A stretch of DNA of 64,000 bases from Maribacter sp. GTDB taxonomy: Bacteria > Bacteroidota > Bacteroidia > Flavobacteriales > Flavobacteriaceae. The position numbers and the translations under genes were made by a program. Position 1 is the stretch's first letter, and each line of letters starts with the position of its first letter. Below, piece by piece: positions 37,431 through 46,969 of this stretch. The notes under the pieces are model-generated. The model made no database searches. It was not told where the DNA came from and worked only from the letters and a program-made list of their open reading frames with translations. The stretch is taken from positions 1-64,000 of the forward strand of contig JAHDDL010000011.1 of the NCBI GenBank assembly GCA_020629415.1, written 5' to 3'.

Positions 37431-39719
37431 TTAGAAAATTTTAAATCGGAATCCGCCATAGAACATTCTACCCATTATTGGCGCATACACTATTGTTGTA
37501 TCAAAATTGGGACCAAAAGGGTCATTTGCACCTAAAACCGGAGTATCTTGTTGTACGTTAGACAAATTTTCACCACCTATGTACACCTCAAATGTTTTAG
37601 AAAACACCTTTGTAATCTGTGCGTTCATATTATTATAAGGCGACGAATATTCCCCTAACCGATACTCTGGTTCATTTGTACCGGTATCGGGCAATCTCAT
37701 ATCTCCAAAAGAATGTAAGGTATAATCAAACTTCCACTGAGAACCATTTTCCTTAGCTTCTGTTTCATACCCCAAGTTAGCTAAAAATCGGTGTTGAGCC
37801 AGTAATGGTTTCTGTAGATTTCCGCTTTTATAATCTGTTGAAACATCGTAAAACTTATAAGATGTTCTTAAATTTAATCGCGATAGCAACTCATAATTAA
37901 CCTCAACCTGAAAGCTCTTGGCACTACTATTTCCGTCTAAATTATAGAACGAAACTTCTTTAGGAGTCTCCCAGTCCACTACAATCTGGTTTTCAAAATC
38001 AGTAATGTAATAATCTAAGGATATATCACCTTTTCTATTCAAGAAATTAAACCCTTGTAAAAAACTGACTCCGTAATTCCATGCATCCTCCGGTTCTAGA
38101 CCGTAAACACTACCACCCGAATCTGCGATATTGATGGTTCTGGCCGATGCAAACAACTGCTGATTCTCGGCAAAAATATTGGCAGCTCTTTTACCTCTAC
38201 CAAACGAACCTCGTAAGCTTCCCTTTTCCCAAGGGGTATATCTAATATGGAATCTTGGTGTTACAAAAGTTCCCAATCTATTATGATTATCTACCCGTAA
38301 ACCAGCGGTGAGACTCACTTTTTCCAGATTTTCATAGCTATATTCAAAAAAAGCACCAACGGAATTATCTACACGAGAATAATCTGTAGTTGTCACCATT
38401 TCATCATAACCATCATAAGCAAAGGTGATTCCGGTTTTAAATTTATTTCTGGTATCTCCAATAATGGAATTAAATATTAAGTTACTATAAAGGCTCTCGT
38501 GATTGATATCATAGGTTCTAAATCCGAAATAAGAGTCCTGCTTATGTAAGCTATAAGAAGTTTGAAACCCTAAACTTTGAAAGGGTAATTCTGGAAAAAC
38601 ATAGCCGAGTTTTAAAGAAGTATCAAAACGACGGGTGTTAATTTCGCTTCCCCACACTTCGGCTCCGCTCAGTGCAGGAACTTCGGCTCCGCTCAATGAC
38701 CTATTACCTCCATCTACTCTATCCGTATCAGGATTAAAATCTACTTGCCCCACTTGTTTTTCATCATTTAAAAAACGAACATTAAAAAAGCTGACAAATC
38801 CTTTTTCCGCATCTTGATATTGCCAACGGTTCATAACATTAATCTGATCTGCTAAAGGTGCATCTAAAAACCCATCAGCATTACCATCTTCTTTTTGAGT
38901 ACGCTTATTTCCATGTATATACAAACCTGTACTCCACTTTTCCGTTAACTTTCTATTGAAATGTGTATTCAACTCATAACGCCCGTTTTGGTTGGCATAA
39001 CCATTTACAAAAACTGCATTATCGGTTAACGGCTTTACCAACTCGGTATTAATTTGACCTGAAATACTTTCGTAACCATTGACCACACTACCTGCACCTT
39101 TGGTAATCTGTATACTTTCTATCCAAGTACCAGGTGTAAATGTTAATCCGTATGCCTGTGATGCCCCACGTACCATAGGAATGTTTTCTTGGGTAATCAA
39201 CAAATACGGACTCGTTAATCCTAACATTTGAATTTGCTTGGTTCCCGTTAATCCATCAGAAAGATTTACATCAATTGCCGGATTGGTTTCAAAACTTTCC
39301 GCCAGATTACAGCAAGCGGCTTTTAACAACTCATCACTGTTTACCGTAATCACGTTCTGCGGACTAAAATATGTTTTCTGTATAGCATCTCTTTGCTGCT
39401 GAACAACAACTTCATCTAATTCATTAGATGGCTTAAGACTAACACGTATTGTTTTTGGAGCATTTATAGTCAGTGTATCCGATTCAAAACCAACGTAACT
39501 AATGATCAATTTATTGAACTCTTTCAAATATGGAATGGAGAATTTACCATCGAAATCTGTTACCACCCCAGTTTGTGAATTTTGCCAATAGACATTAGCT
39601 CCCGAAAGGCTCAATGCATTAGATGCGTCAGAATCGAAAACAACACCTTCTACTTTTTCCTGAGAAAAACTAAAATAAGGCACCATGCTCAAAAGCAATA
39701 CTACTATATATTTATTCAT
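37431..39719 (-). CDS. TonB-dependent receptor of the metal cluster
   Basis: Outer membrane receptor of 762 residues: signal peptide (1-20), a carboxypeptidase-like regulatory domain (about 21-98), plug domain (about 105-225) and 22-strand barrel ending with the aromatic residue expected (GFRFKIF). The plug holds a Cys-Cys pair (C136-C137, LLKAACCNLAESFET). Because the receptor lies between CopA and an HMA protein, the ligand is probably a metal or metal complex (inference); export direction is unknown. An in-frame repeat insert (LSGAEV twice, about residues 341-355) interrupts a barrel loop. Flanking gaps are 21 bases. Confidence 0.92.
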   Translation of the reverse strand: MNKYIVVLLLSMVPYFSFSQEKVEGVVFDSDASNALSLSGANVYWQNSQTGVVTDFDGKFSIPYLKEFNKLIISYVGFESDTLTINAPKTIRVSLKPSNELDEVVVQQQRDAIQKTYFSPQNVITVNSDELLKAACCNLAESFETNPAIDVNLSDGLTGTKQIQMLGLTSPYLLITQENIPMVRGASQAYGLTFTPGTWIESIQITKGAGSVVNGYESISGQINTELVKPLTDNAVFVNGYANQNGRYELNTHFNRKLTEKWSTGLYIHGNKRTQKEDGNADGFLDAPLADQINVMNRWQYQDAEKGFVSFFNVRFLNDEKQVGQVDFNPDTDRVDGGNRSLSGAEVPALSGAEVWGSEINTRRFDTSLKLGYVFPELPFQSLGFQTSYSLHKQDSYFGFRTYDINHESLYSNLIFNSIIGDTRNKFKTGITFAYDGYDEMVTTTDYSRVDNSVGAFFEYSYENLEKVSLTAGLRVDNHNRLGTFVTPRFHIRYTPWEKGSLRGSFGRGKRAANIFAENQQLFASARTINIADSGGSVYGLEPEDAWNYGVSFLQGFNFLNRKGDISLDYYITDFENQIVVDWETPKEVSFYNLDGNSSAKSFQVEVNYELLSRLNLRTSYKFYDVSTDYKSGNLQKPLLAQHRFLANLGYETEAKENGSQWKFDYTLHSFGDMRLPDTGTNEPEYRLGEYSSPYNNMNAQITKVFSKTFEVYIGGENLSNVQQDTPVLGANDPFGPNFDTTIVYAPIMGRMFYGGFRFKIF
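38656..38699 (-). repeat. in-frame 24-nt repeat insert encoding LSGAEV twice
   Basis: ACTTCGGCTCCGCTCA occurs at 38656-38671 and 38680-38695, period 24 (8 codons). The segment is read as LSGAEV-PA-LSGAEV in the receptor and has no counterpart pattern around it. Its higher GC and perfect repetition mark it as an insertion rather than receptor sequence. Confidence 0.75.
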
Positions 39720-39740
39720 TTAATATTCAATTCAATTTGA

Positions 39741-42233
39741 TTAATCAATTTTCACCGTTCGCAATCGCAATGCATTGGCAATTACCGAAACAGAACTAAA
39801 ACTCATCGCTAAAGCCGCAATCATTGGAGAAAGCAATAATCCAAAAAACGGATATAGCACTCCCGCCGCAATTGGTATACCTACCGTATTATAAATTAAG
39901 GCGAAAAATAAATTCTGTTTTATATTCTTCATAACCGCATTACTAAGGTTATATGCCTTTACAATTCCATGTAAATCTCCTTTTACCAAAGTAATTGCAG
40001 CACTTTCAATGGCAACATCTGTTCCCGTACCCATGGCAATACCCACATCGCTTTTTGCCAAAGCAGGTGCATCATTAATACCGTCTCCTGCAACAGCTAC
40101 CTTTCTTCCTTCAGATTGTAAACGCTCAACCTCAGCCAATTTATCCTGTGGTAATATACCTGCTTTAAAATCTGCCAGGCTTAATTGTTCCGCTACCGCT
40201 TTTGCCGTATCATGATTATCTCCGGTAAGCATTATCACCGCAATACCGGCTTTCTGCAACTCTTCAATAGCTTTTTTGCTCGTCTCCTTAATTTTATCTC
40301 CGATTGCAACAAAACCAACCGCCTTATCACCAATTGCCAAGTAAGAAACTGTTTTTCCAAGTTTTTGATGAGAAACTACATCTGCCTTTAAACTATCTAA
40401 AATGGATACTTGAGCCTCATTCATCATCTTCTCGTTACCCAAAACTATAAACTCACCATTTATCTTACCAGTGACGCCCATACCTGTAACCGAATTAAAA
40501 TCTTCAACTTTTAAAACATTTACATTATTCGCCTTTCCATACTTTACAGTTGCATCTGCCAATGGGTGCTCACTTTGCTGATTTAATGAAACAATATATT
40601 GCAATACCTTTTCCTGATTAATCTCAGAAATACAACCCACCTTCTCTACGGATGGTTTTCCTTCCGTAATGGTACCAGTCTTATCTACAATTAGTGTGTC
40701 AATTTTATCCATTCGTTCTAAAGCTTCTGCATTCTTTATCAGCACGCCAGATTGTGCTCCTTTACCTACACCCACCATTACGGACATTGGAGTAGCCAAA
40801 CCTAGGGCACATGGACATGCAATTATCAATACAGCAATAGCATTGACCAAAGCATATACATAAGCAGGTTCTGGACCAAAAATGACCCAAACAATAAAGG
40901 TGATTACAGAAATGAACACCACAGCAGGCACAAAATAACTAGAGATTTTATCTGCTAATTTTTGAATTGGCGCCTGGCTACGACTTGCCTTGTTCACCAT
41001 GTCAATAATCTGGGATAGCAACGTATCTGAACCAACCTTCTCTGCTATCATCACAAAAGAACGCTTACCATTAATTGTCCCAGAACTTACATGATCACCC
41101 TCCACTTTCTGTACCGGAACAGGCTCGCCCGTTATCATAGATTCATCTACCGTACTTTCGCCTTCATGCACGCTTCCATCAACAGGTATTTTATCCCCAG
41201 GCTTTACCCTAAGCAAATCTCCTTTTACTATGTTATCTATTGCAATTGTCTCCTCTTTACCATCAACAATGCGAATTGCCTTATTTGGAGCTAGCTTAAG
41301 AAGTTCCTTTACCGCAGAATTAGTTTTACTATGCGCACGTGCCTCTAATAGCTGTCCGAACAAAACTAGAGTTAATATAACCGTAGCTGCCTCAAAATAC
41401 ACATGAACCGTACCTTGGTCTGTCTTAAACTGTGGAGGAAAAAAATCTGGGACCAAAATAGCAAATACACTAAACAACCAAGCCACACCTGCTCCAATCC
41501 CTATCAACGTAAACATATTCAAGTTCCATGTTTTTACAGAACGATAGGCTCTCTCAAAAAACATCCAAGTTGCATAAAACACAACAGGAATTGATAGTGC
41601 AAACTGCACCCAATTCCAGTTTCTTAAGCTCAAAATATTATGAAGCGGATTATTAGGAATCATCTCAGACATTGCTATAATGAATATGGGCAATGTAAAA
41701 CCTACTGCTACTTTAAACTTTTTTAAAAGCTTATTATAACTTTTCTCTTCAGCAGAAACATCAGCTTGCTTTGGCACTAAATCCATACCACAAATAGGAC
41801 AATCACCCGGTTCATCACGGACCACCTCAGGGTGCATTGGGCACGTATATTCCTGACCTCTACGACTACTAACACTCGCCTCTTCCACCAAATCCATACC
41901 ACAAACCGGGCAATCGCCAGGCTCTGTATAGGTTTTATCTCCTTCGCAATGCATGGGGCAATAAAAAGTACCATTGCCATTTTCAACTTTCTTAGGATTC
42001 ACTTCTTTGTGATGTTGCCCTCCTAATTCATGTATAGAATAATGACCGCCATCTTCTTTCATGGCATTTTGCAAAGTAGCCAAAGTCAATTCTGAATCCA
42101 TTTCTAAAGTAGCTTCAGCTTTTTCTAAATCTACAGAAGCACTGGTTACACCAGCAATATTCGCCAATGTCTTTTCTACATGAGACCTACATCCATTACA
42201 GGTCATGCCAACTATAGTATATGTATGTTTCAT
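39741..42233 (-). CDS. copA: copper-translocating P-type ATPase
   Basis: P1B-type ATPase of 830 residues that exports Cu(I) (or Ag(I)) from the cytoplasm. Order: N-terminal HMA domain (GMTCNGC, C12/C15), two heavy-metal-binding repeats of the CPMH...CPVCGMDL type (about 70-100 and 110-155), eight membrane helices with the ion motif [10 protein letters not shown], phosphorylation site [11 protein letters not shown], nucleotide-binding loop, and [16 protein letters not shown]. The CPC motif fixes Cu(I)-type specificity. The two CPMH modules are unusual for short CopAs but common in Bacteroidota. Followed after 21 bases by the TonB receptor gene. Confidence 0.95.
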   Translation of the reverse strand: MKHTYTIVGMTCNGCRSHVEKTLANIAGVTSASVDLEKAEATLEMDSELTLATLQNAMKEDGGHYSIHELGGQHHKEVNPKKVENGNGTFYCPMHCEGDKTYTEPGDCPVCGMDLVEEASVSSRRGQEYTCPMHPEVVRDEPGDCPICGMDLVPKQADVSAEEKSYNKLLKKFKVAVGFTLPIFIIAMSEMIPNNPLHNILSLRNWNWVQFALSIPVVFYATWMFFERAYRSVKTWNLNMFTLIGIGAGVAWLFSVFAILVPDFFPPQFKTDQGTVHVYFEAATVILTLVLFGQLLEARAHSKTNSAVKELLKLAPNKAIRIVDGKEETIAIDNIVKGDLLRVKPGDKIPVDGSVHEGESTVDESMITGEPVPVQKVEGDHVSSGTINGKRSFVMIAEKVGSDTLLSQIIDMVNKASRSQAPIQKLADKISSYFVPAVVFISVITFIVWVIFGPEPAYVYALVNAIAVLIIACPCALGLATPMSVMVGVGKGAQSGVLIKNAEALERMDKIDTLIVDKTGTITEGKPSVEKVGCISEINQEKVLQYIVSLNQQSEHPLADATVKYGKANNVNVLKVEDFNSVTGMGVTGKINGEFIVLGNEKMMNEAQVSILDSLKADVVSHQKLGKTVSYLAIGDKAVGFVAIGDKIKETSKKAIEELQKAGIAVIMLTGDNHDTAKAVAEQLSLADFKAGILPQDKLAEVERLQSEGRKVAVAGDGINDAPALAKSDVGIAMGTGTDVAIESAAITLVKGDLHGIVKAYNLSNAVMKNIKQNLFFALIYNTVGIPIAAGVLYPFFGLLLSPMIAALAMSFSSVSVIANALRLRTVKID

Positions 42234-42293
42234 ACGATTTATTATAATTATTTTATAAATCTGAACACCTAATTAGATATCCTATTTGACCTT

Positions 42294-43127
42294 TTAATCC
42301 TTTGCTACAATCGGCTGTTTATCAAAAATATTAAGCTTGCTGTTTCTATAATTAATTACATACAGCATATCGTCTTTGATCATCATATCCGTTGGTTTTT
42401 CTATCTGGTCTTTTAACACCTGTAGTAACTCACCCATCATATCAAAAACCAAAACACGGTCGTTTTCAAAATCAGTTACAAACACTTCATCAGCCGAAAC
42501 AAAAATCCCTGTTGCCGCATTCATCTTTTGATTTTGACCCATCATTTGAAGGAAACCGCCCTTTTTATCGAACACTTGTACTCGATTATTATAGGCATCT
42601 GCCACCCAAATCTTATCCGTGGTAATCTGTACATCTGTAGGATAATAAAACTCCCCTTCCGCTTTTCCTTCTTTACCAAAGGAAATCCAGCTTTTGCCAT
42701 CAAAATAGAGAATTCGATTATTGTAGAAATCTGCAATTGCCCGTTCATTTTCATAAACAGAAACTCCCGCAGGTGCATCCAATGAATCTGAAACCTGCAT
42801 TATAAACCTTCCTTTTTTATCAACCGTTTCAATAACATCTTTCCCATACTGAGGAATAAAAATTGTCTCCTTTATAGCATCAATATGCATTGGTCTGTCT
42901 AATGAGTCTACAGTTTCCGTGATTTTGCCTTCTTTATCAATTTTCACCAAACGGTTGTGGTCGCCATCTGAAAGCCAAATAGCACCATTTACCTGAGTTA
43001 ACCCAATAGGATTCACGCCATCTAACTGAAGAGTTTTAGATAATACCCACTCTTTAGGAACAGTTGCTTTTTCTTTACAAGCAGATGCGAAGACTAAAAC
43101 GATGAGTATACATATACTTTTTCTCAT
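42294..43127 (-). CDS. NHL-repeat beta-propeller lipoprotein
   Basis: A 277-residue predicted lipoprotein (FASACKEK lipobox) with about six NHL-like blades, for example VADAYNNRVQVFDKKGGFLQ and VTDFENDRVLVFDMMGELL. Such propellers usually bind a partner rather than catalyse. Its ATG shares one base with the stop of the upstream HMA gene (TAATG), so it belongs to the metal operon, where its role is not known. Confidence 0.85.
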   Translation of the reverse strand: MRKSICILIVLVFASACKEKATVPKEWVLSKTLQLDGVNPIGLTQVNGAIWLSDGDHNRLVKIDKEGKITETVDSLDRPMHIDAIKETIFIPQYGKDVIETVDKKGRFIMQVSDSLDAPAGVSVYENERAIADFYNNRILYFDGKSWISFGKEGKAEGEFYYPTDVQITTDKIWVADAYNNRVQVFDKKGGFLQMMGQNQKMNAATGIFVSADEVFVTDFENDRVLVFDMMGELLQVLKDQIEKPTDMMIKDDMLYVINYRNSKLNIFDKQPIVAKD

Positions 43128-43756
43128 TATTTGTAGCTTAAACGTTCGTACTTACAACATGCTGGTAGATTTCCATAATCGTCGGTATGTGCTTGATGGT
43201 TTTTGGTATCATGACCTGCAACCGCTACTTCCTTTTCAATTTTTTCAAGAGAAGTTACTCCTGCATCAAAAGTTACTTTCATTATTTTGGTATCCTTGTC
43301 CCAAGAAACTTCGGACACACCCTCTACCGATCCCGCTGCTTTAGTAATTCTGGCTTCACACATGCCACAATTACCTGCTACCATAATATTTTTGCTTACG
43401 GATCCTTCTGACTTCTTAGTCATTTCAGCTGCTGAAGTTTCTTCAATCGTCCCATTTGCACGCTCAACTTTTGCTGTAATAGGTGTGTAACCCGCTTTTT
43501 CAACTTGCTTCTCTACATCAGCTAGTGTTAATGCTTTTTCCGCTGGATAAGAAAAACTAAAGTCTCCTGTTTCAATATCTATTTTCACATTCTTAATACC
43601 TTTAAACTCTTTGAATTTCTTCTCAAGTCCATATGCACAAAACGGACAGCCTAGACCATCTACCTGCACCATAAACTTATCCTTACCATCTTGTGCAACC
43701 GCACTAAAGACAACCATTAGCGTTAACAACGCCGATATAATTATTGATTTTTTCAT
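43127..43756 (-). CDS. exported double-HMA metal-binding protein with Cys-Cys tail
   Basis: A 209-residue protein with a signal peptide (1-22, ending AVAQ) and two HMA domains: CPFC at 37-40 and CGMC at 130-133. The C-terminus has GHDTK-x8-Y-x5-CC-KY (181-203, C200-C201), with exactly the same spacings as the small exported HMA protein of this cluster. The role is likely extracytoplasmic binding and passing on of Cu(I) or a similar ion. It lies between an outer-membrane-type protein and the NHL lipoprotein in one operon. Confidence 0.88.
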   Translation of the reverse strand: MKKSIIISALLTLMVVFSAVAQDGKDKFMVQVDGLGCPFCAYGLEKKFKEFKGIKNVKIDIETGDFSFSYPAEKALTLADVEKQVEKAGYTPITAKVERANGTIEETSAAEMTKKSEGSVSKNIMVAGNCGMCEARITKAAGSVEGVSEVSWDKDTKIMKVTFDAGVTSLEKIEKEVAVAGHDTKNHQAHTDDYGNLPACCKYERLSYK

Positions 43757-43780
43757 TATTTTATGTTTTAAAAATTTATA

Positions 43781-44551
43781 TTAAAATGAATATCTAGTAC
43801 CTAAAAACAGGCTATAGTTTAATTTACGACCTGCTTCAATATCGTTTACCAAAGGCACCTGTACAGCCAAGTCGAACGTAACATTCTTTCTTGCATACTG
43901 TAACCCTTGTGCGTACAACAATTGATACCAATCACGCTCTACGAGCCAAGAGTTGGTATATTCAAAATACAGATTGATTTGTTTATTAGGATACTGTGGT
44001 TTTAACAATGGAAGACCAAAACCAATTTTATGGGTCAACGCATCCAAGCTACCATCGGGTACCCAATTATAGCCCAATTCGTTAGAAATACCATATTTCA
44101 GCGATTCGTAACCCGCAACAATGCCATAATACCCTGCATATTTGCCAGTACTTAAATCCATCACATCTAATTCCCTACCAGTAGGCAGTGTTTGTAAAGT
44201 TTTGGCTACCATTCTAAAGGTCTTGCCTGTACCATCTTTTCTAAAGAATTGATATTTACCCATTATTTTAATATCCGCTAAACTGCTACCTCTTGGTCCG
44301 TTTTCGATATCATAATTTATATAAGGTAAATGTATTGCCACCAAAGAATTAGAAGTTGGCAAATAATGTAGCATTAATGGAACATAGGTGAAATCACCTC
44401 TTTCCGTATGCCGTATCTCTGTTAAGGTTTTTGCAGTAAAGCTACCGCCACCCAACATAATGGGTTTATCGGCAGTAATAGGAGGACCTTGTGCCTCACA
44501 ATATTGTATCCCTAATAGGATAATGGCTAAAAGCCAAGTAAAATTTTTCAT
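43781..44551 (-). CDS. outer-membrane beta-barrel-like protein of the metal cluster
   Basis: A 256-residue protein with a signal peptide (about 1-20, ending YCEAQ). The rest is rich in alternating aromatic/hydrophobic strands (YFEYTNSWLVERDWYQLLYAQ, VTFDLAVQVPLV) and ends with NYSLFLGTRYSF, the terminal Phe typical of an outer membrane barrel of about 10-12 strands. It resembles the generic transporter/MetA-pathway-of-phenol-degradation group, but I cannot name it. Position as second gene in the operon suggests passage or binding of the metal at the outer membrane. Confidence 0.72.
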   Translation of the reverse strand: MKNFTWLLAIILLGIQYCEAQGPPITADKPIMLGGGSFTAKTLTEIRHTERGDFTYVPLMLHYLPTSNSLVAIHLPYINYDIENGPRGSSLADIKIMGKYQFFRKDGTGKTFRMVAKTLQTLPTGRELDVMDLSTGKYAGYYGIVAGYESLKYGISNELGYNWVPDGSLDALTHKIGFGLPLLKPQYPNKQINLYFEYTNSWLVERDWYQLLYAQGLQYARKNVTFDLAVQVPLVNDIEAGRKLNYSLFLGTRYSF

Positions 44552-44613
44552 TGAATGTTAGATTTGATTAAAAAGTGTGTGAACGCAAAAAAGCGACGTA
44601 TAACACGTTTAAA

Positions 44614-45027
44614 TCAAATCAAAAAAACTTGGTGCAGTATGTTCAAATCCTCTGCCAATATAGGCGGCGGATAAGAATCAAAAACAACTTCCTTATCCGT
44701 AGACTCTTGAAATAAGTTTAAATAAGAAGTTGTGAAGGAAATTAAGAATACTTGTTGAGAAAAATCGAATTTTGAAAAATCCTGAGCGAAATCATCTTGC
44801 CCCTGCACGGTAAAGACTTCATCATTACAACAATGCTTCTTAATAGATGGCACATCTTCCAATAAAGAGATACCCAGCTTCATTCCGCAATCTTCTGCTT
44901 GATCAAACAGTGCAACATCCATAACACGCCCCATACACAAATGCTTTTCTACTGTCCACGATATTGTGGACAATAACAATAGCACTGCCATGAAAACGGA
45001 AAATAGTTTATGTAGCAATTGTTTCAC
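44614..45027 (-). CDS. HYC_CC_PP family protein
   Basis: A 137-residue exported protein of the Bacteroidota HYC_CC_PP group. The three named motifs are present: H-L-C at residues 29-31 (VEKHLCMG), C-C at 66-67 (KKHCCNDE) and P-P-P at 120-122 (DSYPPPILAED). One further Cys is C47. The start is GTG at 45027, four nt after a TAATTTTG box. It is the first gene of the metal cluster. The family has no established function; its neighbours suggest copper binding. Confidence 0.85.
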   Translation of the reverse strand: MKQLLHKLFSVFMAVLLLLSTISWTVEKHLCMGRVMDVALFDQAEDCGMKLGISLLEDVPSIKKHCCNDEVFTVQGQDDFAQDFSKFDFSQQVFLISFTTSYLNLFQESTDKEVVFDSYPPPILAEDLNILHQVFLI

Positions 45028-45031
45028 ACTT

Positions 45032-45039
45032 CAAAATTA
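45032..45039 (-). promoter_or_regulatory. -7 promoter element 4 nt from the start of the metal operon
   Basis: Minus strand TAATTTTG followed by AAGT and the GTG start codon. The expected transcription start falls at the first base of the coding sequence, predicting a leaderless message for the seven-gene metal operon. No TTG at the right -33 distance. Confidence 0.5.
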
Positions 45040-45215
45040 CAAAATATTAATAGCAAAGTAGTTATACTAGATTTCTTTAACGAAATTTTTGCTAAAGAAT
45101 TATCCTACAAAATAAACAATGTGCCAAATATACGATTCTAAGAAATTTTAAGTTAAAAGAGTTAACACATTAACAAACAGTAATCAATAAACACTAATCA
45201 TCAAAATTAAAAATT

Positions 45216-46316
45216 ATGAAAAAACAAGTTAAACAGATTTTCCTAATATGCACTATTGCCCTGTTCATAGGCAGTTGTAGCTCTGACGACGGGTCAATTT
45301 TTGATACCCCATTACCAGATGACACTACAGGAGATGATAGCGGTGATAACACCAATGAGCCAGAAGTGGCAACAATTGTTTTCAACGAAGCTGTTCCTTC
45401 CTCAAATATAACTACGGCATCTGCTAGTGGTGAAGCAGGTACCAACGTTACAGGTAGAGTTATTTTTACATCAGACGCTACAACACAACGTAGAATGTAC
45501 ATTACCCAAAACTATTTGGGACAAGGAGAAATGCCTTTTAGTTCTTTTGATTTGGTAAGTGATGATTTGGACAAAGCATTAAAGGCCGATGGCTCTATTG
45601 ATTTGGATGGTGCTACAAAGAAAGAAATCGATTTTTCTTTTCCGTTACCGGTTCCGGATATTGAAAATGGAGAAATTGTTTACTCTTTTTGGACAACTAC
45701 AGGAAAAGGTGACTTTAGAGATAGCTCAAAAAGATTGGCTTTAGGTGTTGGTCAAATTACGGTAACAGTTGGTAATGGTACCAACCCTACCGCTGCCGTA
45801 AGGGAATTTACAGATGTTAAACTTTTTGCCCCGGCACAAGATGGATCAACGGAATCTTTCTTTTCTTTATTGAACGAAACCGTTTATAGAATTGATGTAG
45901 GTCCTGAATTTAGAGCTTTCTGGGATTTTGGATATTACTATGGTGCTTCTGGCCCTTCTGCCGGCGACAATGCTTCTTTTGCCTCAACAGAGCAATATGA
46001 CGCTTCTTTTGGTTTTGACGTTGAAGGACTTAAGCCTGGTGCAGACGAAGAAAATGCCGCTACGGAAACGTTGAACCAAATGTTCTTTGCTACTTCTGCA
46101 ACAATTGACGTTGCTGCATTTGATGCAATAGCCCTAAATAGTGAACTAAATTTTATAGCTAGTTCTAGCGCTCAAAAAATTACAAACCTAAGTGTAGGTG
46201 ACGTAATAGAGTTCGTAGACAACTATGGCAAAAAAGGCCTTATTAAAATTACCGCTATAGAAGCTGGTTTCAACAATAACGATTTTATTGAATTCGATGT
46301 TAAGATTCAACCATAA
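45216..46316 (+). CDS. lipoprotein of unknown function
   Basis: A 366-residue protein with signal peptide and lipobox (LFIGSCSSDDGS), then an Asp/Thr/Gly-rich linker (residues 25-55). The following beta-rich body is Gly/Ala/Phe-containing with no family I recognise; there is no HMA, NHL or Cys motif. The acidic residues after the lipid Cys resemble a Bacteroidota surface-export signal. It is divergent from the metal operon, sharing a 188-base intergenic region, and has its own terminator, so it is a single-gene unit. Confidence 0.8.
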   Translation: MKKQVKQIFLICTIALFIGSCSSDDGSIFDTPLPDDTTGDDSGDNTNEPEVATIVFNEAVPSSNITTASASGEAGTNVTGRVIFTSDATTQRRMYITQNYLGQGEMPFSSFDLVSDDLDKALKADGSIDLDGATKKEIDFSFPLPVPDIENGEIVYSFWTTTGKGDFRDSSKRLALGVGQITVTVGNGTNPTAAVREFTDVKLFAPAQDGSTESFFSLLNETVYRIDVGPEFRAFWDFGYYYGASGPSAGDNASFASTEQYDASFGFDVEGLKPGADEENAATETLNQMFFATSATIDVAAFDAIALNSELNFIASSSAQKITNLSVGDVIEFVDNYGKKGLIKITAIEAGFNNNDFIEFDVKIQP

Positions 46317-46340
46317 TCTAAATTCATATTTCGTATATAA

Positions 46341-46374
46341 AAAAGAGGATGTTGAAAAACATCCTCTTTTTTTT
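46341..46374 (+). terminator. Rho-independent terminator after the lipoprotein gene
   Basis: AAAAGAGGATGTT (46341-46353) pairs with AACATCCTCTTTT (46358-46370) around a GAAA tetraloop, then T residues. It lies 25 bases after the stop codon. Confidence 0.92.
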
Positions 46375-46408
46375 GTTTTAGCGTATACGGTTACATTGCA
46401 ACAATATG

Positions 46409-46416
46409 TATTTTTG
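46409..46416 (+). promoter_or_regulatory. possible -7 element of the GAF gene
   Basis: TATTTTTG, a full TAnnTTTG match, ends 11 nt before the ATG at 46428 and overlaps the alternative GTG start at 46416. No proper -33 TTG is present. Confidence 0.4.
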
Positions 46417-46427
46417 TGAAAAAAATT

Positions 46428-46877
46428 ATGTTCGATACGCTAAGACCTCAAGTAAGTTCCATTGTTGATTCTAACAAAACACCGGATGCCAAAATGCAGG
46501 ATATATGTGAGCTTTTAAAAGCCAACGTACCACATTATGACTGGGTAGGATTTTATTTTAAGAACGGTGACAAGCGAGAACTTAAATTAGGTCCTTATGC
46601 AGGTACACCTACAGATCACACCATAATTCCTTTTGGAAAAGGAATTTGCGGTCAAGTAGCCGAAAGCAATGAAAATTTTGTGGTACCTGACGTTCAAGCA
46701 CAAGACAACTATATAGCTTGTAGTATAACCGTTAAATCAGAAATAGTAATTCCCTTATTTGTAAATGGTGAAAATATTGGTCAAATAGATATAGATTCTA
46801 ACACTCCAGATCCTTTTACCAAGGCAGATGAGACCTTTTTGGAATTTGTAAATTTTGAAGTAGCCAAAATTCTTTAA
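46428..46877 (+). CDS. GAF-domain protein resembling free methionine-(R)-sulfoxide reductase
   Basis: A 149-residue single GAF domain. It has the family layout of fRMsr: YDWVGFYF at 37-44, GKGICGQVA with C74, YIACSITVKSEIVIPLF with C98, and IGQIDIDSNTPDPFT. In known enzymes C98 (IAC) is the catalytic Cys and the ICG Cys resolves it; the third Cys that lies about ten residues before ICG is Thr/His here. Activity on free Met-R-O is likely but unproven. ATG at 46428 used; GTG at 46416 is possible. Followed 92 bases later by purH. Confidence 0.85.
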   Translation: MFDTLRPQVSSIVDSNKTPDAKMQDICELLKANVPHYDWVGFYFKNGDKRELKLGPYAGTPTDHTIIPFGKGICGQVAESNENFVVPDVQAQDNYIACSITVKSEIVIPLFVNGENIGQIDIDSNTPDPFTKADETFLEFVNFEVAKIL

Positions 46878-46929
46878 AACTTTAGGCTTTTTGTTGATAA
46901 ACTAGCTCATTTTATAACTGCAAAAAAAT

Positions 46930-46937
46930 TACTTTTG
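46930..46937 (+). promoter_or_regulatory. possible -7 element of purH
   Basis: TACTTTTG, a full match to TAnnTTTG, 32 nt before the purH ATG. The -33 TTG is not at the usual distance. Confidence 0.4.
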
Positions 46938-46969
46938 CTTGCTTATTAAAAACATTTAAGCATCATAAA

